Below are positions 21,365 through 33,057 of a stretch of DNA of 64,000 bases, piece after piece. The notes under the pieces were generated by a model. The model searched no databases. It saw only the letters and a list, made by a program, of their open reading frames with translations, and had not been told where the DNA came from. Origin of the DNA: Crotophaga sulcirostris (lineage: Eukaryota > Chordata > Aves > Cuculiformes > Crotophagidae); assembly GCA_013397455.1 (NCBI GenBank), contig VYZB01000743.1, positions 184,873 to 248,872 of the forward strand. Reading direction: 5' to 3'. Numbering within the stretch: the first letter of the stretch is position 1; the number at the start of each line of letters is the position of its first letter. The translations under genes and the position numbers were made by a program.

Positions 21365-21640
21365 CCTTCATAATTCGGGGGGGCAGAGGATTTCACAGAA
21401 TCACAGAATGGTAGGGGTTGGAAGGGACCTCTGGAGGGGGGGTAGTCCATCCCCCTGCCTTAGATATAAGTGATAAGATCCCCTTTCAGGCTTCTCCAGG
21501 CTTAACAGACCCAGGTCTCTCAGTCCTTCTTCATGAGAGTCCCCAGTCCCCTGATCACTTTTGTGGCCCTCCACTGGACTCTCTCCAGCAGTTCCTTGTC
21601 CACCAGGACTCCCAGGTCCTTCTCCACAGAAGTGCATTTA
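21309..21640 (-). mobile_element. CR1 LINE 3' fragment, partly duplicated
   Basis: Read on the plus strand it starts with the reverse complement of a CR1 3' end ('ttcacagaatcacagaatgg', 'ttggaagggacctctggag'). It continues through 'ccccctgccttagat' to 'gtccttctccacagaagtgc', so the element lies on the minus strand, the same sense as TRAPPC12. Its first bases are duplicated by the 84-base tandem repeat. Confidence 0.88.
21365..21448. repeat. 84-base tandem duplication, second copy with two G7 tracts
   Basis: This is the second copy of the 84-base unit. G7 tracts at 21377-21383 and 21436-21442 stand where the first copy has ordinary sequence, at the same offsets and the same length. This copy joins directly to the rest of the CR1 element, so it is probably the native position, and the clean copy is the extra one. 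Confidence 0.95.
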
Positions 21641-22320
21641 CAATTGAAGATAAAACACTTATAAAGAACTGAAGCTAATGGTGTCTTTTTTCCTCTTCAA
21701 CAATTGGACACATAGTTAATTACTGGGTTTTATTTAGTTTCAATTACTAAGTAAATAACATTACATTTAACCAGCTTTTTTTTAATTAAGGAGAATTATC
21801 TAATCAGGTATTTCTTTTTAACATCCTAGAAATAAAGAAAACTAAGAAAATATTTGCATTAGCACATGTGCATGCACATGCAAATGTTAAAAATAGCATA
21901 CCGATAGTACCTGGATGAATTTAAGAGGAAAAGCTTATAGATCATGTTTTCACAAACTATCTGTCACCTTTCACAGCCTATTTCTGCCTAAATTAAACTA
22001 TTAAAGATTGGAGGTTTTTTATTTTCAATATGCTGAAATGAGACTATTTTATTACATTCACTTTTCATAAACATTCCTCTTCCAAGTCAATAGAGTATCA
22101 GCATCATGACATACACTGACTACCTGTATTGTAATGCAATAGTTTTACTCCCTATTCCTTATTGCTCCCTCCATAACGCAAGCAACTAACTTAGTAGTTA
22201 GTTCTTCTGGAGGGGGAAAAAAAAGAAATAACCAAAAGTTCACCAATGCTATATAATTAAGAAAAAAAAATCTATTATTTTGTAGTAACTGGTAAAACAG
22301 TGACGTTAAAAAGCATTTTA

Positions 22321-22476
<156 letters not shown>

Positions 22477-23322
22477 CTAAAAATTAATACATATAAAAAA
22501 AAAGAAAAGATAAGGTCTGTTATCAGCTTCAATCGGAAGCCACATTCAAATATAATTTCAACCTTCTAAGTTTTTCTGGTAAAGCTGAGTAAAGAGGTTT
22601 TATGTTACTTTTAAGAATTAGCATTTATATTTACATGCTCTTTCACAGAGTACTTTTCATAAGATCATTAAAATACAGAGGAATGACGCTTTAATTGTTT
22701 GTGAAGTTATTGAGAAATAGAAGATGAAGTTCAGAAAATAGCCTGTTTCAAAATTATAACATCTCTCTTTAAACTGAGTTAGCATGTAAGAATTACTAAT
22801 TTGATTTTTAATTGTTTTTCCAATTTTATGAAATTCTTAAAATATGTTACGATTTTAGTGAAACTCCATGAGCTTTACAGTTACTAGGACGGGAACTATG
22901 ACTTGCCATCCGGTAACATTTTGTTCAGTAAAACATTTGTAATGTTTCATCAATCTTTATTAATTTTCATTCTTATTTTCTTATCAGCATGAAACATACT
23001 TCTAACATTTGAAATCTTACTACAGAGTTCACAATCTAGATACTGTCCATGAACTTAAGCACAGTAAGTCTTCCGAGACAGCAAAACATAATCCTTTTAA
23101 CTTGTGGGATTACCTTTAAAAACAATCAAGATAGAACCTTAAAAAAAATTATTTAAATGAAGATCTACTTTACATAAGTAAACAGAAAAAAATGACTTGC
23201 TGCAATGCTTTAATAAGCTCAGTTTTTAGGCAACAACTAGGAAAAGAAGTTTGATCATGTTAAAAAAATGCTACTGTGAATACTGTTGGAAAAAAGTGAC
23301 AAGAGTGTATCTTTAAACTTAC
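22477..23322 (-). other. TRAPPC12: TRAPPC12 intron between residues 481 and 482
   Basis: This is a short AT-rich phase 0 intron with GTAAGT at one end and TTTTTAG at the other. No repeat, open frame or comb tract was recognised in it. Confidence 0.9.
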
Positions 23323-23436
23323 TTGTAAAGAATCTGTTGTATGGTTAGTAGGTAGTCCACTTTTTTTATAGCCTTGACCATGGGGGGGGAGAAGCCGCCC
23401 ACACAAGTCAACTGCTGCCCTCCAGTTTTTACTGCT
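23323..23436 (-). CDS. TRAPPC12: TRAPPC12 coding exon (residues 444-481), with a G7 substitution
   Basis: This 114-base, phase 0-0 exon encodes [16 protein letters not shown], two altered residues, then [20 protein letters not shown]. The acceptor is TTCTTCCCAG|AGCAGT and the donor is CAA|GTAAGT. The odd point is the G7 tract at 23383-23389, one tooth of the 59-base comb. On the coding strand it reads CCCCCCC and gives Pro-Pro where vertebrate orthologues have Thr-Ala (LLTAHGQ). The reading frame is intact because the tract replaces seven bases rather than inserting them. The two prolines should be treated as sequence error. Confidence 0.93.
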
Positions 23437-26400
23437 CTGGGAAGAAGAAGAGATTAAGTAGCAAAATCATAAAATCCCTAAAATGCACAACTGTTTATTT
23501 TGCCTGAAGCAGTTACATGTATTCATCAGTAATAATGACAAGGTCAGGAGACCTGGCCAGCGAGAAGCAGGATGTCATTTGTCAAAGCTGTATGTCTAAT
23601 TAGGCAAAAAGTGAAATCGGGGGGGAGAGTTAGTATTATCTGATCACTAAAACAAAAGAATATACACCACCACATGGGATTCTAAACTTAAAGCTATATC
23701 TTGTTTGCTAATATACTGGAACATATTATAATATTACAATTTTCTCTTCAAAAAGAGAAAAAAAATTGCCAACCATATTTCAGTAATTGCATCTAACTTA
23801 CTCTGCTGTTATGAAGTACTTAATGCCTTTTCCTACCTCACTGATTTCAGTATTTCGGATTATAGCCCCTAGAGCAGTTCCTTTAGTGAAAATACTTTTC
23901 TAACATTGCCCAAAACACAGAACTCCTATCAATTAAAAACAAAGGACAAGACACAACACAATGCATAACATGACAAAATCAGAATAATAACAATTATTTC
24001 TTCTATGAAACGCAAACATTTCCATTGCATGGCCAACTTAAAAATATTCTTATACGTAATTTTTTTTCATAAAACAAACCCATTCCTTGTTAAACAAGTC
24101 AAACTGTCTTGTCACACTGTCATCCTATTAACGCTTCTTCCTTTTATATGTTAATGCAGCCATGTAAATAACTAATACTACCAAAAACTTAAAACACAGA
24201 TTAATGCTGGGGGGGTTTTAAGCTAGCATACTTTTCTATCCTATAGAGTTTTCCAAGAGACACATATGCAGCAGGTAATTATAAAACAAATACACCATGT
24301 TCCTGAAAGTTATCTTTTTTTCCCCCGGGGGGGTTCTTAAATACATAAAAAAATAATGCTAAATCGAATAGAAAACTGGCATATTGGGGGGGGAAATGCA
24401 AAGGACTAAAACATATTTATATCATTGCTTGCAAAGTTCAGCTACTCACCTTGAAATGGTATTTTATTAAATTCTCTCCCATATGTAGAGTTTAGATCAC
24501 ACGGCAATACATCAAACAGTTACACAGAAAAACTGAAGAGTTTTCATAGGCTCTGTTCCTCGTTTTGCAACCATATAGTTTAAAGGGGTCATCAGAGAGA
24601 TGAGCACGCACTGACCACCTCATTTCTCAGTCATACATTGTCAAATCCCTGATAAAAATTTAAGTTCCACTGAAAATGCACAAGTTGGCTGGCAGCAAAG
24701 ACATTTGAGATGTCTACACTCTTATAAATGAATTATCTATTTCTGTTCTTCCATAAAGCATCCTACAACATACAAGGTCCGACACCAAAAAAAAACAGAG
24801 ACTCACCCTATAGCCTGGGAACCAAGAGTGGGAGGGAAGAAACAAAGAGATGGTTATAGAACATGTTCTAACCTGTCACAGCAAGACAAAGGTCAATTTG
24901 ATCTCTTAACTCAGTATGAGTGGAGGTATGTTCAAATACAGATGTTTTCTTATCCTCAGTCAGAAAATGACGCTGTGCAAGAGTAAACAGCAAAGTAACA
25001 ACAAGAAAACACGTCAACCCACAATGCTTTGTCTGTGCAGCAGATTTTAGCTAATAACTACTTCTCACCAAAGATCAAGTCGATGCTCAAAGGAACCCAT
25101 TTTTTTGTCAGCAGAAGATGTGAAAGCAAAAAGAGGGAGATCCTCAACAGCCTTTCCAAAAACGAGCTGTGGAATTGCTTCAAACATTGGCAGCACTGTA
25201 TACAGCTGTGTGTCAACTTAAAAGGGAACTATTTTGAAGGTGATCATATAAGATTTTCTTAATTTGTTAAATAAAAAGAGTTACAGGTAAAGTCTCGGTT
25301 TTTTTGTGTGTTGGACCTTGTAGATGAGAATCAACTTAGAAAAGCAGAAAAACACTGACATGGATTACCTGAAATTTATTCCTCTTCTACAGAGACAAAC
25401 TAACTTATTATTCTTAGAACAGAAACAGACACAAACTCTAAAACCACTCAATTTTTCTTCCCAAGTGAGAGTTAGGATCCAAACCCAGTAATGAAACAAA
25501 GATAAACTTAGATGCTACAATTTTTAAAATACTAGTTCAGGTACGGACAAAAAATACTTTATAGAACAAGACAGCCAGGAGAAGCAAGTCTGACAACCAC
25601 TGTAAAAAGAGCCTTTGCTGGAAAACAAAACATTATATTAATCATGATTTCGAAATTAGAGCTGCCTGCTGGACATGGAGCATAATTGTGGAAGCTTAAT
25701 AGAAGGCTGCTGGCAGTATAACTTAATGTGAAATCAGCAGGACACCTTATTGTCTCTGGTAAATTATACCAGACTTATAGTTGACAGAGTTGCCGGTCCA
25801 CCATAAATCTTTATCCAGTTATTTCAAGCATCACTCAAAACCTTCCAGATCAGTCACTTTCACATTTCCTGTGGTGTATAGTCAGAGAGCCCTTACAGCC
25901 TGCGTCCCTTGTTACTGAAAGAAATGGGGATGCATTTTGTTTGTATGTCGTAAGTAGGGGTTCAAAGCCCAAATATGGGTACTACAGCTTCAAAAATACT
26001 GAAGAATATTCTCAAGGAATAAAGAGGATTATTCTGTGATGATCAGGACATAGCCCTCCAGCAACGATTGCATGAAAACATTATTTTCTCCTAGAGAAAA
26101 TACTGTCAACCAAATATTATTGTCAAATAGTTCACTATCAGCCTGGCAGAAGAGAGGGGGGGTCCACACATAACAGCAAAACTTCCTTTCACAAAAAATA
26201 CAGAGCTGCTGTTCTTTTAATGAGAGCCACCAACTTGTATTTCTGTAGTTTTTACAGACTACTAATCCAGTAGGTTAGCTTGTGAAGGGATTTATTTGGT
26301 CCATATAACATCACCAACAATTAAAAAAAGAAAACCCAACTAAAATATTTCAGTACTGAATGCAGTACACACAGTAAATCTAGGGTAAGCAGATTAGACC

Positions 26401-29400
26401 CAACAGACAATGCGATTGCATTATGCCTTGCAGAATTTCTCTGTTTTTTTGGGGGGGCAGAAGAGGTCCTTGGGGAGATTTACATACAGATGGGGAAACT
26501 GCATAGTAAGGGGGGGTTAAAATAAAAAGGATTCATTTTTTTCTTTAAGAAAGAGAGAACCAGTGCAAGATTTCTTTTTTCATGGCACATCTTAAGTTGT
26601 CTGAGATTTGAATATGACTCCTGGTTTAATTAAAAAAGGCAGACAGCAGTGCCAGGATTTTGTCAGTCTATTAACCTGTAGAGATAGGAGCTACAAGTTT
26701 AACACAGGTGATAGACTTATCTGTTATATAGGACTCCCACCCAGGTTTATTTCCTCTGTTCAATGCTACATAACCTTGCACACAAATCTGACAAGCCTTT
26801 TCCAGAACACATACAGTACATTTATGATCTTACTGCTTCTTTTGATCTCACATCTAACCTAATGAAATACTGTATCTGCAGTTTTAAAAGACAAAAATGA
26901 CAGTGCCAGGTGATGAGATCTTAGCTCCTCTGATATCTGATTTACATTCCACCATTTTCAAAATAAGAATCCCAATATGGCTATCATGATCCTCTTTTAT
27001 TAAAAGCAATAAAAGGAAACAACATAAAAACCATCCGAAATAAAGTTATAAATTCTTATAAATCCACATCTAAAGATCTGGTAATGCTTCTAATCTGTTG
27101 GGGGGGTTAGAAGTAACTGAGATATTCTGTACATCACAATGCCTTCAATAAGCCTATTCTCTACAAAAAGGGATAAAGGAATGGGATGTAGGGTAGAAAA
27201 GAATTCCACCAACTAAAGGGGGGGCGTTATTAATTCAAATACAAGAATTAACATTGAAGATGTTTTATTTTTTAGAGGGGGGGGTGAAGAAAGCTTCCAT
27301 TTGAATAAAATGTCCCAAAACAAGCCAAAACTGTAGTTTGACTGGAAAAATATTTTTTACAATTCTTCCTTGCCTAATAAAGTGTCATAAGAACTTTAAT
27401 TATTTTAGAGGTTTTTCACTGTATCTGAAAGACTGTTTTCCTTCTTTTATGAAGACATTCACTGATTTGGACTGAAAAAATACTACCCAACAGCTGAATA
27501 CCAGTGTGACATACATAACTGATCCTTGGAAGTCTCCTCACACAGATCAATTTTGCTTGATTTTTTAGTTACAGTTGACCAAAGAAGTTAGATGCATGAT
27601 TGTATAAGTGTTCATAATTCTCCTTTGTATACAATACTGTACAGTGATATCCTGAATGAAAGCAGTAAAGCTCAGGTGATGCAACAAAACCAGCTAATAA
27701 CAGGTGGAATTCTTCTGTCAAGCAAAGAGAGTCATGCAGACTGGATGTCTGCAGAAAATGTGTTCAAGGACACTGGAACTCACCTGATACAGGAAGACAA
27801 TTTATAACATTATTCAGTCTCTCAAGAAAACAATTTTGAGTCAGAGAAAAGCAACTCAGTTTTTTCCAATAAATTAATCCTTTTCATTGCAGAAATGCAA
27901 CCTCTTCCACAAGCGCTCAATTGCTGTTTGTGCCACTGTCTCCCATCTTCTTCCAATTTGGCTACAAAAATTTTGTAAATTGCTCACTGATTAAGAAATA
28001 AAGGAACACACCCCTCATATTTTTAAGGATTATTTCTAGCTTATTAAAAGGAATATATATGCCATACCACTGTATCCAAGTTTGTTATATTTGAAAATAT
28101 ATGTAAGAGCACAACATTAATCATGTGCAAAAGTAACAGTATATGATTTTTTTTTAAACACACTCAAAGGGAGTCATTAACTCTACATGTAACACCATTA
28201 AAGTGATTAAAATGTCCTCCTCCACTAGCTATGACATTCTTCTCCCCTGTAAATTACATAGGTAGAGCACTTTCACATCAGTGAAGAAAATGTAGCTAGT
28301 AACCCTTTCCTGGCCTAGTAGCTTGAAGAAATGATTGCATACTTAGAGCAAATATTGTGTATTTATAGTGGCAAGATCCAGTAGTCTTCCTTTTGGAATG
28401 GCAACCATGAAAGAATTTTTCTATGGCTGCAAACAGCTCACAACTCGACGTATCAGAAAGGTGAGAAATTTGTTCAAACGAGGGCAAACAATTCATCTAA
28501 AATATGGAATAACAGGAACTAACATAATTGCAGCTTGCACCTTATATGTATAATTTCTATTTGCTGCTGTAAAGCAAAGCAACACTGTGAAGAGATCTTA
28601 CTTACATTTAATTGCTCTAAAGGTAAATGCACGTTTCTATACCAGATAACTTTCAGAAACTGAAAAATCAGATTTTCTGTTTTCAGTTGAAACATATAAA
28701 CCTCTACAGATGTGTAACTCTATTGACAAGTTATCACCTCAATGATAAGCACACAGATTTATAGAATTACCTTGCTGAACTGCTCCAGCACTTCTACAGG
28801 TCTTAAAAGCCTCAAAGTTGTAAAACTAGTTCAACCGCACAACCTCCCTACCAGTAAAGCATTTCCAGTTCACTAGCAGAAATTCCCCATAGCAGAAATA
28901 TAAATTGTGAAAGTGCAGATGATCAGTAAACTGACTATCCATCTTTAGGTCACTGGTACAAATCTCACTCGAATCAACTAGAAACCAAATTCATGCTGAA
29001 AAAACAATTTTGTTAGCAGAGTTTAACAATCCAAGTTCAGTTCCTGGTGAACAACTATTTGTCTTAGAAATGATGCTGCTGTTCGTAGTCTCACTAGAGA
29101 AGGTCTACCTTTTGAAGTTCAACTTGCTACCTTCTTGCTAACACTTTTTTTCTGACAACTAATTGTACTTAAAGAAACTTTTGCAGACTGTTGGCACTAT
29201 GGTCCCCACAAAAGGACTTCAATCTCCGACATTCTTTGCTGTTAGTACTAACTCCATTTTTACCCACAGAATTTTCTTTTACCTTCTACATGTAAATGTT
29301 TTTTACTGGAATTCTCATAGAGAAGGTAAGATTTACTACTCAAGGATGTACACCAGAATCAATCCAACTTAAGATACTCTTTGGAGACTCTGGTGAACAG

Positions 29401-32400
29401 AGCTGGTATCTGCATTTCCAGATGCATTCTAGCAAGCGTTTTTAATATACCTACAACAACATCACTATAGGGATCTGATGACTAACAATATTAGAATAGC
29501 AGAAAAGGTGAAACAATCATGAACATAGAAAGTTATGTAACTTGCCATATAACAAGTTAAGTTCTAGACAGTGATAATAAAAAGATACTCACTTCAACTA
29601 GAACAGATTCGGGGGACTACTAGGATGATAATGAAGACATCCATTATAAGACAACTACAAGAGTTATTTTTGCCTTTAGAAAGAAAACCTGAGAAGTGCA
29701 AATGTCACTGCTCTTTACCCATACAAAGTAGCAGGGGAGAGGAAGCAAATATTTGGAAGAGAAAATGACTTAAAAAGCAACATGAGATCAAAACACTTAA
29801 ATTGTTGTAAACAACTTTATCTTTGATTAGAAAAAAGATTTTGAGAGAGGACTGATTAGAATTCCTTTGATTAACCACCAAAGAGATGACACTGGAATAA
29901 CCTTTGAAAGTAGTAGCAATGTATCTATATTTGTTAAACCAGCCAAATAAGCTAACAGAAGGAATTGTATAGTAGAATAAGCAGAAAACCTGCAGTATGA
30001 ATATCTGGGATACTGATGAGCAATTTAATGTGCTTTTCCCATCAACACGGGATTAAAATAGTAACCAGATACAAAAGAAGCATTTTCCTCTGGAGCAGAC
30101 ATGATTGGAATAACACTTTTCTTCCCTTTCCTCTCCCCTCCTTTTCTTCCCATAATAAGATGGAGTTCATTCAAGATTGAGATCCCATCGGGAGTACTGC
30201 GTCCAGCTCTGGAGTCCTCAGCACAGGAAAGAGACAGACCTGTTGAAGTAGTGCAGAGGAGGGCCACAAAAATGATAAGAGGGATGGAACACCTCTCCTG
30301 TGAAAAAGGCTGAGAGAGTTGGGCTTGTTCAGCCTGGAGGAGAGAAGGCTCTGGGAGACCTTATTGCAGCCTTCCAGTAACTAAAGGGAGCCTTCAAGAA
30401 TGATGGGGACAAACTGTTAGCAGGGCTTGTTAAAATAGGGCAAGAGGTAATGGCTTTAAACTAGAAGAAAGTAGATTTAGACTAGATACAAGTAAGAATT
30501 TTTTCACAATGAGCGTGGTGAAACAGTGGAAGAGGCTGCCCAGAGATGCCTGGTCCCTGGAAACATTCAAGTTGGACAGGGCTCTGAGCAACTTGATCGA
30601 GTGGAAGATGTCCCTGCTCATTGCAAATGGGTTGGACTAGATGACCTTTAAAGGTCCCTTCCAACCCAACCTATCCTATAATTCTACAATCATCTGAGAA
30701 TTTAAACCTAACCAATTTCTTCATAACAGGACTTAACATCCATTTGTTGTTTCAGCTGCGACTGGTGCCCTTCTACTGCATGTGATAGTTTTTGAGACTT
30801 TTATATGGGATCCCAGATTTACACACCTAAATTTAGGTGCGGTCAGTAATGGTACTGATTAGATCACTTTTGACTTAACAGTTCAGGCATCAGCTCACAT
30901 GTAAACACCTAAATGACATGTATCAATATGAAGCTGAACTCTATCCTAATTCTATACATTTCTCTGCCGCACGGTGGACCCCTTCAAAATGGACTCTCTT
31001 AAGTGGCTGTCCATTGTTGCAAGGGATTGAATTGGGTGACTGAAACAATCTCATTAATTCTCATGTTCATGTGTAGCTCACATGGATACCAAACAAACCG
31101 ATAAAGAAAAGTTTCCTTAATGGAAACTGCATAGCAATATTCCCAAATTCAGTTTTTATTCGGATACCAGTGCAAATATTCCCTGTAAGTGGCCCTTTGT
31201 ATGAAAAGATATATTCACTGAACATACTTGATAGGAATTCACTCAAAGAAAGTGAAATTGGTGGTTGGTAACAGAGCACTTACTATATATCATTCTGACT
31301 TACTACGTATGTAAAACACATGCACCTTTTTGATTAATATCATCTAGCATGAAATTTTAATGTTTCTAAGTATGAAACACTTCTTACCTGTTGCCAATCA
31401 GAAATAAATTTTTCACATTAAGAATTTAAGAAAAAGCAGTAACGTATGCAAGGAAAAAAACCCACAAACTAATTCTTATCATAAAAGAAACAGAGTTCAG
31501 CAAACAAAACTGAGAAATAGTTATATTTCATACTAAAGAACGGCCAATAGCTAATGGTTGGAAGAATTGAAAACTGAAAAGCATCCTGACTTCTGGTTGA
31601 ATGGCTGCAATTTTACCAAAAAAACCCTTCTAATAAGACAAGTTTTAAAAAAATATCTGCTTCAAGTAGCAAAAAAAAATCTGACAGCTGCCGATTGCCT
31701 CCTGTCTTTTCTGCTTTGATTCTAAAAGCTTTAACACTGTTCTTCTGGAGCTTAAGAGTAGGGGGGGAGCTAAAACAGTATCAGCAGCGGCACTGTATTT
31801 AACGTACAAAATGGCATGCAGCATGGAAGAACTCTTTGCAGGGACACAGTTACCAGGACAAATAGAAAAATAATTTCCATATGTCAAAACTCCTCTTCTG
31901 GAAGAGGGGAAGGAAATGCAGAAAAAGGTTTATCCTACTTAGACTATGATGGGGACAAGATTTCTTGATAAGATACTTCCCCCACTCCAAACTCTCAAGT
32001 TAAGCAAAACATTGTGACAAATATAAAAATACCTATCTCCAGGATGGGATCATAATCTCTTTTTTTCAGGTTTAGTTTCAAAAATTACCTCTGAATTGCT
32101 TTAAAAACACTTGACGAGACGACCTAGACTTTTCCCAACAGGAAAAAAAGTCTCTTTTGAAGCTTTATATGTAATGTAACACAATTAAATTAAAAGATGT
32201 TAAATTCTAAATACAAAATGTTCTATTACTTAGAATTTCTCACTGCTTTTCCTCGGTAAATTTTGATCCATTTTTTCAAAAATAAAAAAGCCTAAATTGT
32301 TTTGAAATTTCAACAACCTAAGTAAGGCTCAGACGTGTAATAGTAAGAAGTTTCATAAAGGAACACAATGGTTGAAAGAACAAGGCAAGATTCACAAGGC

Positions 32401-32940
32401 TGCTAGATGCAACTATTTCCAGGTCTGAAATATTTACATTAAGGACTGGATTTTAACTTAGAGGAAATGGGGGGGTCTTTTGGAAGTGATTTAGTTTCAT
32501 TTTCCTGCACTGAAATGAAAAATTAAAGCAGTTGAAACTACCTAATCAGCTTTGCTTACCATTTACAACTGCTATGTCTTACCTTTTCTAAAACACTAAG
32601 GTGAAAACATAAATACCACATATGCAGATAAACAAAAAAGCCATTAAAATGTGCTTTGCAACCGTCTACATTACATAAAAATTAACAGCTGAAAAAACTC
32701 ACAGTAACTTAAAACTACTTTTCTATCTAACTTTTCCATATTAAAAACAATTCTTACATCATTTAAAACCTGGTGTCATTCCCACTAAAAACTACTGTAT
32801 TTGAGTTAGTACTTTCGCAGGATCATGAACAGACTGATATGCAGGGTTTTTTCAGTTTCTCCTCACAGTGAGTAGCTCCCAATTATCTTGAGGGAAGCAT
32901 GCTACTTAATATATATTGAATTACGAAGACAGTTACTTAC
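23437..32940 (-). other. TRAPPC12: TRAPPC12 intron between residues 443 and 444
   Basis: This is a 9.5-kb phase 0 intron. It is AT-rich, with short open frames that have no family resemblance. It contains a CR1 fragment at 30160-30695 in the opposite orientation to the gene. Scattered comb teeth occur at 23625-24392, 26162-27283, 31767 and 32475, and none lies between about 27.3 and 31.7 kb. Confidence 0.85.
30160..30695 (+). mobile_element. CR1 LINE 3' fragment, about 530 bases
   Basis: This is a clear CR1 sense copy. The segments 'tgcgtccagctctggagtcc', 'ttgggcttgttcagcctgga', 'aggctgcccagagatgcctg' and 'gttggactagatgac' appear in consensus order, ending at 'ccttccaacccaacc' and 'attctacaat'. 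It is 5'-truncated, interrupted by stops in every frame and antisense to TRAPPC12. Confidence 0.92.
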
Positions 32941-33057
32941 AATTAGTTGTTTCAAGCCTACAAACGACTGTTCTACTGAGTTGGCGTTTAAAACTTGTCT
33001 CTTCACCACAGCTTGCTCCCCCAAGAAGCGAAGCATTAAGTCTTTCACTGCATCTCC
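32941..33057 (-). CDS. TRAPPC12: TRAPPC12 coding exon (residues 405-443)
   Basis: This 117-base, phase 0-0 exon encodes 39 residues, from [15 protein letters not shown] to [13 protein letters not shown]. It matches the well-conserved segment that follows the acidic N-terminus in vertebrate TRAPPC12. The acceptor is ...CACCAAG|GGAGAT and the donor is ATT|GTAAGTAAC. The preceding exon also ends in phase 0, so the junction FDNIQ|GDAVKD reads cleanly. Residue spelling is close to the mammalian protein throughout, with no stops or frameshifts. Confidence 0.95.
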
